From Zoogloea dura (GTDB lineage Bacteria; Pseudomonadota; Gammaproteobacteria; Burkholderiales; Rhodocyclaceae): a stretch of DNA of 64,000 nt. Under the pieces are notes generated by a model, which saw only the letters and a program-made list of their open reading frames with translations, was not told where the DNA came from and ran no database searches. Position numbers and translations under genes: made by a program. The DNA lies in assembly GCF_012927165.1 (NCBI RefSeq), contig NZ_JABBGA010000001.1, forward strand, positions 372,001 to 436,000. Direction: 5' to 3'. Positions within the stretch are counted from its first letter, which is position 1. The number at the start of each line of letters is the position of its first letter. This document shows positions 1 through 8,259 of this stretch, piece after piece.

Positions 1-267
1 TCAATCCATAGAGAAGTAGAGCACTCAGTGAAGAAGTGAAATCAATCACAAACAGAAAGCGAAAAATCACAAACAAAATTGTTAAAAAATAACAATTCTC
101 ATCAAAATTGCAATTTTCAAGTGATTTTTTGGATTTCCCTATAAAGCTGTCACTGCGCTTACCGTTCACCATCAAGTCAGCATGTCAAATTCTCACCGGC
201 AGACAAAATCGAACAGCTGAATAACTCAAGAAAAACTGGAAATATCAATTTTCACCTATCCGCTGAA

Positions 268-468
268 ATGCCGACAAAGCCTGAATCATTAAAAATTGAG
301 TGTAGCCGATGTGGCTGGAAAACAATTTTCTCATCAAAATCGGACGCACTTGTTGCCCAACCACCAACAAAGTGCGAGATGTGTCATAGCCAAGATCTAC
401 ATACATCCCCTATCACAACCACAGAAAAAACTATTTTATATTTTCTCTCAGGCACTCACGAAAAGTAG
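268..468 (+). CDS. small protein with paired CxxC motifs (possible zinc ribbon)
   Basis: Predicted 66-residue protein. It has two Cys pairs, CSRC near residue 11 and CEMC near residue 36, spaced as in small zinc-ribbon proteins; that is the only functional hint. No signal peptide or membrane segment is visible. The stop lies 18 bases before the start of the next gene, so the two could be co-transcribed. The ribosome binding site is poor, which weakens the call. The region is clearly AT-richer than the rest of the window, consistent with acquired DNA. I do not recognise the family. Confidence 0.5.
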   Translation: MPTKPESLKIECSRCGWKTIFSSKSDALVAQPPTKCEMCHSQDLHTSPITTTEKTILYFLSGTHEK

Positions 469-486
469 TTACACAAGGAGAACAAA

Positions 487-1020
487 ATGGCATTTTGGGA
501 TGATTTAAAGCAACTTGGCAAGGATATTGGAGGTGAAATATCCAACCTCGGAAAAGAATTAAACGAAATAGGGAAAGACACAATCAAGGAAATCAAGCAA
601 GACCCGGCCAAATATCTCGTTGATTCGGCCAAGGAAGTAGCAACCGGAGCTGTAAAAGTCGGAAAGTACGTGCTCGAGGAGGGAATACCCGACGCAGGGT
701 TTTTATCAGTCAAAAAAATGGGAGATTTATACAGATCAGGACAGCTCCCAGAAGACAGACATGAGGCCTATTTTGAACAGGTTCGAAATGGCCTTTCATT
801 GAGCCGAAGACAAATCGATCACCTCTTGAATAAAGAAGCTCCTAGTGCGGACAACGACTTAAAAAACCGGATAAATCTATTAAAAAAGGCAAACAATAGA
901 CTTGATTGGTTCTTAAACTCCTCAGGCCTTGACCTTGATTCTGACGCACGCAAGGACGCCCAAAGCGACATTGACAGAGTTAAGGAAGCAATACTTGCGC
1001 TCGAAGAGCAAGGGAATTGA
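487..1020 (+). CDS. hypothetical protein, charged and probably helical
   Basis: Predicted 177-residue protein with a strong AAGGAG ribosome binding site just before the ATG. The N-terminal ~60 residues are rich in Lys, Glu, Gly and Ile and look amphipathic. The C-terminal ~70 residues (after about residue 105) are strongly helical and could form a coiled coil. No signal peptide, transmembrane segment or catalytic motif is visible. It sits between two small genes with CxxC motifs in an AT-rich accessory region. I do not recognise a family, and codon use differs from the GC-rich genes downstream. Confidence 0.7.
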   Translation: MAFWDDLKQLGKDIGGEISNLGKELNEIGKDTIKEIKQDPAKYLVDSAKEVATGAVKVGKYVLEEGIPDAGFLSVKKMGDLYRSGQLPEDRHEAYFEQVRNGLSLSRRQIDHLLNKEAPSADNDLKNRINLLKKANNRLDWFLNSSGLDLDSDARKDAQSDIDRVKEAILALEEQGN

Positions 1021-1101
1021 TAATAGGAATTTTCGAGACCAACGTCGTCAAACAATTTTTTAGCAAACTCATTATATTAACTGGCAATTAATTGAGACAC
1101 C

Positions 1102-1317
1102 ATGTCATTCAAATGCGAAAAATGCGGGCGAACGGAAAGTAACACCTCAATGGTTGGACTCGTTCTCGGACAGATAGCCAAAGCAGTTCTAAAAGGAAAA
1201 GGTATTGATTTGGATGCAGGAGCGGCAGCAATTAGCCGTCGCTTTAGTGCCAGTTTCCTAAACGGCCTAGGTGTAAAATGCCCGAAGTGCAACAGTGCAC
1301 TATGGAAAGAAAATTAG
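1102..1317 (+). CDS. small zinc-ribbon-like protein
   Basis: Predicted 71-residue protein. CEKC at residues 5-8 and CPKC near residue 60 form two knuckles of a likely zinc ribbon, separated by a ~50-residue insert rich in Gly, Ala, Leu and Ile that may be a short amphipathic or membrane-touching helix. It follows the 177-residue gene by about 80 bases on the same strand and shares its AT-rich composition. A GAGA just upstream is only a weak ribosome binding site. Function unknown. The 194 bases after its stop (1318-1511) show no gene. Confidence 0.55.
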   Translation: MSFKCEKCGRTESNTSMVGLVLGQIAKAVLKGKGIDLDAGAAAISRRFSASFLNGLGVKCPKCNSALWKEN

Positions 1318-1511
1318 GCGATCAGATTATATATATATCAATACACCAAGGTCCATTTCCATCGCGCATCGCATCAAGGCAATAAAACAGCTTCACAAAT
1401 TCATATCGACCTAATGATTAGCTCAACCCAATTTCATTGATGACTGATATATAAAATTAACTGATGGCACTGGCCTAATTCTGTACCTAACTACACCCTC
1501 GTCCTACTTAT

Positions 1512-1548
1512 CCCCGTTCGGTTCGTGCCGAACGGGGATTTTTATTTT
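1512..1548 (+). terminator. hairpin plus T-tract, intrinsic terminator or attenuator
   Basis: A perfect 10-bp inverted repeat (CCCCGTTCGG at 1512-1521 and CCGAACGGGG at 1528-1537) with a 6-base loop is followed by a T-rich run to 1548. It may end transcription of the small upstream genes. It lies only about 20 bases before the start of the YqaJ gene, so it could also act as an attenuator in that gene's leader. Confidence 0.65.
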
Positions 1549-1569
1549 ACGTTAGAGGTGATGATCATC

Positions 1570-2571
1570 ATGACCGCAAGTCAGCAATTTACATCTAAGC
1601 CGCCGCACTTTACAGCCCTCAAACTCGTCAAGACCAACAACCTCACCCGGGATCAGTGGCTGAATGTCCGCCGGCAAGGTATCGGGAGTTCCGATGCCGC
1701 TGCTGCGGTTGGGCTTAATCCCTACAAGTCGCCGCTCGAGCTCTGGCTTGAAAAGACCGGCCGTGATGCGGAACTCCCACGTATTGACCCGTCGGATGAA
1801 ACGAGTCCTACCTACTGGGGAACACTGCTGGAGCCCATTGTTGCAGCGCACTACACCAAGCGGTCTGGCAACAAAGTACGCAAGGTCAACGCCGTTCTTC
1901 AGCACCCTGAACATGCTTGGATGCTCGCCAACATCGACCGGGAAATCGTGGGTACCTCTGATGTTCAGATCCTTGAATGCAAGACAGCCGGTATCCACGG
2001 ATCCCGTCTCTGGAGGGATGGTGTTCCCGAGTACGTGCAACTGCAGGTGATGCATCAGCTTGCTGTAACTGGAAAACAAGCTGCGGATGTGGCGGTTCTG
2101 CTGGGTGGTCAAGAATTGCAGATTCACCGCATCGAGCGGGATGAAACGGTGATCGCGCAGCTGATCGAACTCGAAGCACAGTTCTGGGCGCATGTTGAGG
2201 CGGATGAAGCGCCACCAGCGGATGGATCGGAGTCTGCAGATCGAGCACTTCGGGCGCTCTACCCTCAGGACTCTGGTCGAGTGCTGGACTTCACCGGTGA
2301 CATGGAAATGTCCGCGCTGTTCTCTGACCTGGTTGCGGTTCGCAAGGTCCTGGAAGACCAGGGAGATCAAGAAGCACAACTCCGGCAGCGTATTCAGGAA
2401 CGGATGGGCGATGCCACACGAGCGCTGTTTGAGACGGGTGATGTGACCTGGAAGCGGACCAAGGATGGTACGAGCACCGATATGGCCGCACTCAAGAACG
2501 ACCACCCTGCTCTACTGCTGCGCTACTCGCAGCCAAAACCTGGTTACCGGCGCTTCGTCGTCAATGTGTGA
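1570..2571 (+). CDS. YqaJ-family viral-type recombination exonuclease
   Basis: Predicted 333-residue protein of the YqaJ/lambda-exonuclease type, which degrades double-stranded DNA from ends to prepare it for strand annealing in phages and conjugative elements. Family features: GIGSSDAA at residues 37-44, the LLEP glutamate near residue 88, Asp131, the LECK motif (Glu136, Lys138), and YVQLQ at 155-159 followed by a helix; together these form the PD-(D/E)XK nuclease core. The ATG at 1570 is chosen because GAGG lies 11 bases upstream; in-frame ATG 1561 sits too close to it, and an upstream start at 1525 would fall inside a hairpin. The gene downstream is a common partner of this exonuclease in mobile elements. 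Catalytic residues appear intact. Confidence 0.85.
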   Translation: MTASQQFTSKPPHFTALKLVKTNNLTRDQWLNVRRQGIGSSDAAAAVGLNPYKSPLELWLEKTGRDAELPRIDPSDETSPTYWGTLLEPIVAAHYTKRSGNKVRKVNAVLQHPEHAWMLANIDREIVGTSDVQILECKTAGIHGSRLWRDGVPEYVQLQVMHQLAVTGKQAADVAVLLGGQELQIHRIERDETVIAQLIELEAQFWAHVEADEAPPADGSESADRALRALYPQDSGRVLDFTGDMEMSALFSDLVAVRKVLEDQGDQEAQLRQRIQERMGDATRALFETGDVTWKRTKDGTSTDMAALKNDHPALLLRYSQPKPGYRRFVVNV

Positions 2572-2577
2572 TCCATA

Positions 2578-2610
2578 GCGAAGCCATGTCCTTGAAGGAC
2601 ATGGCTTCGC
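2578..2610. repeat. 15-bp perfect inverted repeat between the exonuclease gene and its partner
   Basis: Two 15-base arms (2578-2592 and 2596-2610) are perfectly complementary around a 3-base loop, in the short gap between the two genes. There is no T-tract, so it is not an ordinary intrinsic terminator. It could stabilise or process the mRNA, or be a protein-binding site. An imperfect ATAGC extension continues the stem with a two-base bulge. Confidence 0.8.
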
Positions 2611-2637
2611 GCTATGAACGATCGAAAGGATACGAGC

Positions 2638-3570
2638 ATGATCAAAGGACTGGCCATCACGCCACCGGCAATCGGCCGGATCTCCATCGGCAAGGTGGTA
2701 GAGAAACAAGGAAAACGACTCCCGGAGAAAGACGACGAGTTCACTATCACGACACAGATTCAGACTCGGGAAGGTTGGGTCCATCACCCGCTGGATGAAT
2801 CGCTGAGAAAAACGCCAGGCGCAAAGCTGCGAGCCATTCCCATCCGCCTGCTCTTTGACGAAGTGGATCTGAACCTGCGTGCAAACTACACCTTGTTTGA
2901 CCGTAGCAGCGGACGGCAAGTGTGTGTCGGAAGCGGGGAGACATGCAAACGGGTGACGGCTTCGGGTATCGAGTCACTTCCCTGTCCTACGCCTTATGCG
3001 TGCGAGTTCGGGCAAGGAATCTGCAAACCGTATGGCCGACTGAACGTTCGGATCGGGGATGAGGACGAGTTGGGCACCTTCGTCTTTCGGACAACGGGAT
3101 TCAACAGCATCAGAACCTTGATGGCGCGACTCACCTACTTCTTCGCACTGTCGGGAGGGATGTTGTCGTGCTTGCCGCTGGAACTACGTTTGCGGGGTAA
3201 ATCAACGACCAAATCTCACCGGACGCCGATTTACTATGTAGACGTGACTGTTCGCACGGGGACGACGCTGACGGAAGCGCTGACCGAGGCGAAGGTAGAG
3301 CGGGAACGCAGACGAAACGCGGGATTCGACCAAGCAGGGCTGGATCTTGCAGCTCGGGTCGGATTCGCCAACGGTGCGTTTGAAGAAGTCGAAGAGGATG
3401 GTAGTGCGGTGGTCGAGGAGTTCTGCCCAGACATCGGTGCGGAAACGGCTGATGCAACTAATGACGAGCCGAGTTCATCCGAGATAGGCAAGAATCCGCT
3501 TCATGGCCGTCTCGGTACACGGTTGAGTGAGGTACGGAATACTGGCCGAGACACTGCAGGTCGCGGCTAG
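2638..3570 (+). CDS. Cys-rich protein of the type paired with YqaJ exonucleases in mobile elements
   Basis: Predicted 310-residue protein. It has a central Cys cluster (Cys96, 103, 116, 122, 129) followed by a CKPYGRL segment, which suggests a metal-binding fold. Proteins like this are often annotated 'hydrolase or metal-binding protein' and are found beside YqaJ nucleases in integrating conjugative elements. A resemblance to the gp3-type recombination directionality family is possible but weak. Start 2638 is chosen because AGGA lies 7 bases upstream; an ATG at 2614 lacks a ribosome binding site. By context it may be the annealing or accessory partner of the exonuclease. The C-terminal ~80 residues are acidic, Ser/Glu-rich and probably disordered. 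Confidence 0.75.
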   Translation: MIKGLAITPPAIGRISIGKVVEKQGKRLPEKDDEFTITTQIQTREGWVHHPLDESLRKTPGAKLRAIPIRLLFDEVDLNLRANYTLFDRSSGRQVCVGSGETCKRVTASGIESLPCPTPYACEFGQGICKPYGRLNVRIGDEDELGTFVFRTTGFNSIRTLMARLTYFFALSGGMLSCLPLELRLRGKSTTKSHRTPIYYVDVTVRTGTTLTEALTEAKVERERRRNAGFDQAGLDLAARVGFANGAFEEVEEDGSAVVEEFCPDIGAETADATNDEPSSSEIGKNPLHGRLGTRLSEVRNTGRDTAGRG

Positions 3571-3720
3571 TCGAATCCAATCCGAAACCATTCGTCTGCA
3601 ACTTCCGGTAAGCACGAAGCGCCGGATGCTCTGCGGCATCCAGCGCAATCCAACCTCAGCCAACTGAAGCTAACATGCCATGGCACACTCAATGGCATGC
3701 CGGCGAACGACAAAAACAAA
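3571..3720. other. junction region between element and tRNA gene; no gene seen
   Basis: No convincing coding region. It holds an 8-bp inverted repeat (CATGCCAT at 3674-3681 and ATGGCATG at 3692-3699). If the left-hand genes are an integrated element, the attachment junction should lie in or next to this stretch, but no duplicate of the tRNA 3' end is visible in the window to define it. Confidence 0.4.
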
Positions 3721-3742
3721 AAAGCCCATGAAAATCATGGGC
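3711..3742 (-). terminator. intrinsic terminator of tRNA-Ser transcript
   Basis: Read on the minus strand, the hairpin GCCCATGA/TCATGGGC (3724-3731 and 3735-3742, 3-base loop) is followed by a long T-rich run (3711-3723). It lies directly downstream of the tRNA-Ser gene. Confidence 0.75.
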
Positions 3743-3756
3743 TTCTCTGTTTTTCT

Positions 3757-3850
3757 TGGCGGAGAGTGAGGGATTCGAACCCTCGATGCAAGTTTTAGCT
3801 CGCATGCTCCCTTAGCAGGGGAGTGCCTTCGACCTCTCGGCCAACTCTCC
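3757..3850 (-). tRNA. tRNA-Ser (anticodon GCU)
   Basis: A 94-base class II tRNA on the minus strand including an encoded CCA (3757-3759). The acceptor stem pairs GGAGAGT with ACTCTCC. The anticodon loop CTGCTAA reads anticodon GCT within a CTCCC/GGGAG stem, and the T-loop GTTCGAATC is canonical. A long variable arm is present, as expected for serine tRNA. It lies just downstream of lysC on the same strand. Its 3' end faces the AT-rich accessory region at 1-3700, the usual geometry for integration at a tRNA gene. Confidence 0.95.
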
Positions 3851-3896
3851 TCCGCAAGAGCTGCGCATTATAGACAAGGCGCAGCGTTACGTCAAA

Positions 3897-5126
3897 TCAA
3901 TTTGGAGCCTGATCGAGGCCGAAAGCGCGATGCAGCACGCGCACGGCCAGCTCGAGGTATTTCTCGTCGATGGCGACGGAAATCTTGATCTCGGAGGTGG
4001 AGATCATCTGGATATTGATGCCTTCCTCGGCCAGGGTCCGGAACATGCGGGAAGCCACGCCCGGGTGGGAGCGCATGCCGACGCCGACGATGGAGACCTT
4101 GGCCATGGTGCGGTCGCCCTGGATCGCACGGGCACCGATGTGGGCCTGCACGCCTTCGAGGATCTTGATGGCCTTGTCGTAGTCGGGGCGATTGACGGTG
4201 AAGGAGAAATCGGTGGTGCCGTCGTGGCCCACGTTCTGGATGATCATGTCCACATCGACATTCGCATCCGCCACCGGGCCGAGGATCTGGTAGGCGATAC
4301 CCGGCTTGTCGGGAACACCCAGCACGGTGATCTTGGCTTCGTCACGGTTGAAGGCGATGCCGGAGATGATCGGCTGTTCCATGTTCTTGTCTTCCTCTAC
4401 GGTAATCAGGGTGCCCTCACCTTCCTCCTGGAAGCTGGAGAGAACACGAAGCTTGACTTTGTACTTGCCGGCGAATTCAACCGAGCGGATCTGCAGCACC
4501 TTGGAGCCGAGGCTGGCCATTTCCAGCATCTCTTCGAAGGTGATGGTATCCAGCTTTCGCGCCTCGGGCACGACGCGGGGGTCGGTGGTGTACACACCAT
4601 CCACGTCGGTGTAGATCTGGCATTCGTCGGCCTTGATGGCCGCGGCCAGCGCCACGCCGGTGGTATCAGAGCCGCCACGGCCGAGGGTGGTGATGTTGCC
4701 AGCCTCGTCCACACCCTGGAACCCCGCCACCACGACGACGGCACCGGCATCGAGATCGCGGCGGATGTTGTCGCCATCGATGTCGAGGATGCGGGCCTTG
4801 GTGAAGGAGTCGTCGGTCAGGATGCGCACCTGGCCGCCGGTGTAGCTGCGCGCCTTGATGCCCATTTCCTCGAGCGCCATGGAGAGCAGGCCGATGGTGA
4901 CCTGTTCACCTGTGGAGATCACCACGTCGAGTTCACGGGGGCTGGGACTGGCGCTGATTTCCTTGGCCAGGGCGATCAGGCGGTTGGTCTCGCCGCTCAT
5001 CGCGGACAGGACGATCACCATCTGGTGTCCCTGGGCATGGAACTTCGCGACCCGCTTGGCCACGTTCTTGATCCGTTCGGGGTTGCCGACGGAAGTGCCG
5101 CCATATTTCTGAACTATGAGCGCCAT
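3897..5126 (-). CDS. lysC: aspartate kinase
   Basis: Predicted 409 residues, the usual length of monofunctional LysC-type aspartokinase, which phosphorylates aspartate at the first step of the lysine, threonine and methionine pathway. KYGGTS (residues 7-12) is the signature phosphate-binding loop, GRGGSDTTG lies mid-kinase domain, and two ACT domains fill the C-terminal ~150 residues, where lysine/threonine feedback is expected. The start at 5126 ([10 protein letters not shown]) matches the family; an upstream in-frame ATG at 5192 would add a 22-residue non-conserved tail. It is followed on the same strand by tRNA-Ser with 46 bases between. No anomalies seen. Confidence 0.97.
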   Translation of the reverse strand: MALIVQKYGGTSVGNPERIKNVAKRVAKFHAQGHQMVIVLSAMSGETNRLIALAKEISASPSPRELDVVISTGEQVTIGLLSMALEEMGIKARSYTGGQVRILTDDSFTKARILDIDGDNIRRDLDAGAVVVVAGFQGVDEAGNITTLGRGGSDTTGVALAAAIKADECQIYTDVDGVYTTDPRVVPEARKLDTITFEEMLEMASLGSKVLQIRSVEFAGKYKVKLRVLSSFQEEGEGTLITVEEDKNMEQPIISGIAFNRDEAKITVLGVPDKPGIAYQILGPVADANVDVDMIIQNVGHDGTTDFSFTVNRPDYDKAIKILEGVQAHIGARAIQGDRTMAKVSIVGVGMRSHPGVASRMFRTLAEEGINIQMISTSEIKISVAIDEKYLELAVRVLHRAFGLDQAPN

Positions 5127-5283
5127 CTTGACTTCTAAGAAGGGAGGATGTGGAAAACCCGTGATCTTATCGGATAACGGGGTTTCGCGCATCTCGTTGC
5201 GCCCAGGGGGAGTATCCGGATGTCGGTGTGGCGCTTTTCACGAAATCTCAATGTGGAAAACCCTAGCCAAAGCAAATATAGCG

Positions 5284-5338
5284 TTGTATTACGAGACGAC
5301 TCTGATCTATACTTTTCGACATATAACGAAAGTTATAT
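5284..5338 (+). promoter_or_regulatory. promoter with overlapping dyad upstream of small HTH gene
   Basis: A sigma-70-like promoter, TTGTAT (5284-5289) and TATACT (5308-5313) with an 18-base spacer, is followed directly by the inverted repeat ATATAAC-GAAA-GTTATAT (5321-5338). A dyad just past the -10 box is a typical repressor site and may be the autoregulatory operator of the downstream HTH protein. The stretch is AT-rich and lies between divergent lysC and the HTH gene. Confidence 0.55.
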
Positions 5339-5395
5339 TCAACAACACCTAGAAGCTTGTTAAAGCTGACAGAGCAACCCCTGAGGATGGCAGAT

Positions 5396-5698
5396 ATGAA
5401 AACTACTGAAAAAGTTGATGTGCGCGAGATCCGTCGCAAGCTGGGCATGAACCAGTCCCAGTTCTGGTCCAAGATCGGTGTGACCCAAAGTGGCGGCTCC
5501 CGCTACGAGAGCGGCCGCAACATTCCCCGCCCCGTCCAAGCCCTGCTGCGCCTTGTTCACATCGAGCAAGTCGATATCAGCAAGATCAAGAAGGACGATG
5601 TGGATGTGGTCGAGTATCTGAAGGCGACCAACCCGGAGCTGTTCAAGACCCTCAAGAAGGAAGCGCGCGCCAAGAAGAAGGAACGCGTTGCCCACTGA
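5396..5698 (+). CDS. small helix-turn-helix (Cro/CI-type) transcriptional regulator
   Basis: Predicted 100-residue protein. Residues ~8-60 match an XRE-type DNA-binding helix-turn-helix: a REIRRKLGMNQSQFW helix, then turn and recognition helix (TQSGGSRYESGR), as in Cro/CI-like proteins. The tail is Lys-rich and contains a conserved-looking Asp/Val segment. The start at 5396 is preferred because GAGG lies 10 bases upstream; ATG 5387 is too close to it. The dyad just upstream suggests autoregulation. The target is not indicated; lysC is divergent and could share control, but nothing shows that directly. Confidence 0.85.
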   Translation: MKTTEKVDVREIRRKLGMNQSQFWSKIGVTQSGGSRYESGRNIPRPVQALLRLVHIEQVDISKIKKDDVDVVEYLKATNPELFKTLKKEARAKKKERVAH

Positions 5699-5802
5699 GC
5701 CGGCCACTCCCGGTGACAGGCCGAGCGCCAGTTGCCGGGAGCCGTCGGAATGGCATTTCCTCCGGAGATCGCCCCCTGAAGCGAGGCGGGTGCCCGCTGC
5801 GT

Positions 5803-5808
5803 TATAAT
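5803..5808 (+). promoter_or_regulatory. probable -10 box upstream of queD
   Basis: A perfect TATAAT lies 33 bases before the queD start. The matching -35 element is poor. No PreQ1 riboswitch-like structure is evident in the short leader. Confidence 0.45.
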
Positions 5809-5840
5809 GCGGCCCCCTTCCCCCTCTTCGGTGTTGTTCG

Positions 5841-6293
5841 ATGCGTATCACGCGCCGCCTTGAATTCGACGCGGGTCACCGCATTCCCGACCACGCCAGC
5901 CAGTGCCGCCATCTCCATGGCCATCGCTACGGGCTGGAGATCACGCTGTCCGGTGAAATCATCAAGGCCGATGGCGAGGCCGTGAACGGCATGGTCATGG
6001 ATTTTGCCGACGTCAAGGCGATTGCCAAGCAGCATGTAGTGGACGTCTGGGACCACGCTTTCCTTGCCTACCGCGGCGACACCGCCGTTGTCAGCTTCCT
6101 GCAGTCCATGCCCGGCCACAAGACAGTGATCCTCGACGTGGTTCCCACCGCCGAGAACCTGGCCGCCGAGGCTTTCCGCATTCTCGACCCCCTGTACCGG
6201 GACAGCTACGGCAACCACCTCCGCCTGGAGCGCGTGCGCTTGTTCGAAACGCCCAATTGCTGGGCCGACGCCCTGCGCAGCGAGCGGGGCTGA
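5841..6293 (+). CDS. queD: 6-carboxy-5,6,7,8-tetrahydropterin synthase
   Basis: Predicted 150-residue QueD/PTPS-family enzyme, which converts dihydroneopterin triphosphate to 6-carboxytetrahydropterin in queuosine (7-deazaguanine) synthesis. Zinc-binding histidines are His13 (DAGHR) and His26/His28 in HLHGH. Cys22 in the loop just before is the catalytic thiol position, with Asp71-His72 and Glu105 (PTAEN) as further conserved residues. Length is normal for QueD, with the typical [15 protein letters not shown] start. No other queuosine gene is nearby. A perfect -10 box precedes it. Confidence 0.93.
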   Translation: MRITRRLEFDAGHRIPDHASQCRHLHGHRYGLEITLSGEIIKADGEAVNGMVMDFADVKAIAKQHVVDVWDHAFLAYRGDTAVVSFLQSMPGHKTVILDVVPTAENLAAEAFRILDPLYRDSYGNHLRLERVRLFETPNCWADALRSERG

Positions 6294-6306
6294 CACACCA
6301 GCCGGG

Positions 6307-7005
6307 TCAGGTCACCAGCAGGCGCAGCCTACCCACGCCTTCCACCCCGGCCTCGATCCTGTCTCCCGCTTTCACGGCACCAACGCCCTCGGGCGTACCG
6401 GTCATGATCAGATCCCCGGGCTCGAGCCGGAACCAGCCCGAGAGCCTGGCAAGTACCTCCGCCACCGACCAGATCATGTCACCCAGATCGCCCTGCTGGC
6501 GGCGCACTCCGTTCACATCGAGCCAGATCTCGCCGCGCTCCGGCCGGGCCAGCGCCGTGGCTGGCACCAACGGACTGATGGGCGCGGAACGATCGAAAGC
6601 CTTGCCGATCTCCCAGGGGCGCCCCTGATCCTTCATCACGCCCTGCAGGTCGCGCCGGGTCATGTCCAGGCCCACCGCATAGCCCCACACATGGGTCAGG
6701 GCCTGCTCCACCGCGATGTTCTCGCCACCACGCCCCACCGCCAGCACCAGCTCCACCTCGTGATGGAGATTGGACGTGGCCATCGGGTACGGCCATTCGA
6801 CACACTCATCCGGTGGCACAGGCACCACGGCGTCGGCCGGCTTGCAGAAGAAGAACGGCGGCTCGCGGCTGGGGTCGGAGCCCATCTCCCGCGCATGGGC
6901 GGCATAGTTGCGACCCACACAATAGATGCGCCGCACCGGGAAGAGATCGTCACTCCCCACCACCGGCAGGGCGGGAACGGACGGCTGTGCAATGACGAAG
7001 GTCAT
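6307..7005 (-). CDS. fumarylacetoacetate hydrolase family protein
   Basis: Predicted 232 residues with the FAH fold used by fumarylpyruvate hydrolases, acylpyruvases and related C-C bond hydrolases. Features: [10 protein letters not shown] (residues 29-38), [11 protein letters not shown] mid-protein with metal-binding acidic residues, [14 protein letters not shown], and a conserved [14 protein letters not shown] segment near the C-terminus. The start at 7005 has AGGAG about 9 bases upstream; a longer start at 7074 would add a non-conserved tail. It stops 13 bases from the convergent queD stop. The substrate cannot be told from sequence; acylpyruvate or fumarylpyruvate hydrolysis is plausible. 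Confidence 0.9.
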   Translation of the reverse strand: MTFVIAQPSVPALPVVGSDDLFPVRRIYCVGRNYAAHAREMGSDPSREPPFFFCKPADAVVPVPPDECVEWPYPMATSNLHHEVELVLAVGRGGENIAVEQALTHVWGYAVGLDMTRRDLQGVMKDQGRPWEIGKAFDRSAPISPLVPATALARPERGEIWLDVNGVRRQQGDLGDMIWSVAEVLARLSGWFRLEPGDLIMTGTPEGVGAVKAGDRIEAGVEGVGRLRLLVT

Positions 7006-7079
7006 GGAAGGCGGCTCCTGACGAAAACCCGCATCATGAACAAAGCCGGCCGATGCTGCACGCCGCTGTTGCACCCGCG

Positions 7080-7105
7080 CACTTGCAGGTGCGTCGCTGC
7101 AAGTG
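7080..7105. promoter_or_regulatory. 8-bp inverted repeat in divergent promoter region
   Basis: Perfect arms CACTTGCA (7080-7087) and TGCAAGTG (7098-7105) flank a 10-base spacer, between the divergent FAH-family and DJ-1-family genes. The arm centres are 18 bases apart. It could be an operator serving either gene; no regulator is adjacent. Confidence 0.4.
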
Positions 7106-7179
7106 TTAACCCGCTACCACCCGCAACCTTTGAGCACGCGCCACACTCCGCTCACACCATCACCCCCGAGGAGACCGGC

Positions 7180-7758
7180 ATGGCCAAGAAGATCCTGATG
7201 ATTTGCGGCGATTTCTGCGAAGACTACGAAACCATGGTGCCCTTCCAGGCCCTGCTGGCCGTGGGCCACACCGTCCACGCCGTGTGCCCCGGCAAGAAGG
7301 CCGGCGACACCATCGCCACCGCCATCCACGATTTTGAAGGCGACCAGACCTACACCGAGAAGCGCGGCCACAACTTCGCGCTGAATGCCACCTTCGCCGA
7401 GATCAGGGCGGAGGACTATGACGCACTGGTGATCCCCGGCGGGCGCGGCCCTGAATACCTGCGCATGTACCCGGACGTGATCGCCGCCGTGCGCCATTTC
7501 TTCGAAGAGGACAAGCCCGTCGCCGCAGTCTGTCACGGCGCCCAGCTGCTGGCCGGCGCCCGCGTGCTCGAAGGACGCACCTGCTCCGCCTACCCGGCCT
7601 GCCGGGCCGAGGTGGAGCTTGCCGGCGGCACCTATGCAGACATCCCGATCGATCAGGCGGTGACCGACCGCAACCTGGTCTCGGCCCCCGCGTGGCCGGC
7701 CCATCCGGCCTGGATCGCCCAGTTCCTGTCGGTCCTCGGCACGCGGATCAGCCTCTGA
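7180..7758 (+). CDS. DJ-1/PfpI family protein
   Basis: Predicted 192-residue class I glutamine-amidotransferase-like protein. The nucleophile elbow AAVCHGAQ carries Cys118 followed by His119, with Glu14 near the N-terminus as in DJ-1/PfpI members. These act variously as glyoxalases, deglycases, chaperones or proteases, and the sequence does not decide which. GAGGAG lies upstream of the ATG. An in-frame upstream extension to 6691 lies in non-conserved sequence opposite the FAH gene and is rejected. It is a single gene divergent from the FAH-family hydrolase. Confidence 0.9.
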   Translation: MAKKILMICGDFCEDYETMVPFQALLAVGHTVHAVCPGKKAGDTIATAIHDFEGDQTYTEKRGHNFALNATFAEIRAEDYDALVIPGGRGPEYLRMYPDVIAAVRHFFEEDKPVAAVCHGAQLLAGARVLEGRTCSAYPACRAEVELAGGTYADIPIDQAVTDRNLVSAPAWPAHPAWIAQFLSVLGTRISL

Positions 7759-7863
7759 GCGACATCCGGGATCCTGCCGATCAGTGTTCGCCCTGATCCC
7801 CCCAAGCGCCCCGCCGGACCTAGAATGATCCGGCGGGGCGTTCCCGTTTGCGGAGTCACAGCC

Positions 7864-8223
7864 ATGTGCCAGATCTTCATCAGTGCCGACCCGGCGCTCT
7901 ACGCCACCCGCAGCCGCTCGATCCGGCTTCACGGTGTCGCCACCAGCCTGCGCCTGGAGAACCTGTTCTGGCAGGTGCTCGAAGAAATCGGCGAACGGGA
8001 CGGGCTCAGCGTACCGCAGCTGGTGGGCCGCCTCTACGACGAACTCCTGGCCAGCGGCCGCCTCGACGATGCCACGAACTTCTCGTCCTTCCTGAGGGTC
8101 TCCTGCATGCGCTACCAGCAACTCCAGCTCGCTGGCCGGATCCCGGCGGATGTCCGGACGCCCATCCGCAGCCTCGATCCCGCCTGGGTGCTGGCCACCG
8201 GACCGGCCGCCGCCCCCCAGTGA
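7864..8223 (+). CDS. ribbon-helix-helix domain protein
   Basis: Predicted 119-residue protein. Residues ~15-75 match the RHH_4-type ribbon-helix-helix signature (SIRLHGVATSLRLENLFW followed by a helix and LSVPQLVGRLYDEL). This domain usually binds DNA as a dimer, though many members have unknown roles. GGAG lies about 10 bases before ATG 7864; an ATG at 7825 is less likely. It is followed 36 bases later by a glutathione-transferase-like gene on the same strand, so the two may be co-transcribed. Confidence 0.85.
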   Translation: MCQIFISADPALYATRSRSIRLHGVATSLRLENLFWQVLEEIGERDGLSVPQLVGRLYDELLASGRLDDATNFSSFLRVSCMRYQQLQLAGRIPADVRTPIRSLDPAWVLATGPAAAPQ

Positions 8224-8259
8224 TTGCCGCCGGACAACCTTGCCTACAGGATACCTCGC

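Noticed and set aside
3475-3663. 62-codon minus-strand frame near tRNA-Ser as an integrase remnant
   Set aside because: No integrase motifs are visible and it overlaps the end of the partner gene.
3930-5138. A 402-codon frame opposite lysC
   Set aside because: Exact antisense of the conserved aspartokinase gene and Gly/Asp/His-rich with no domain.
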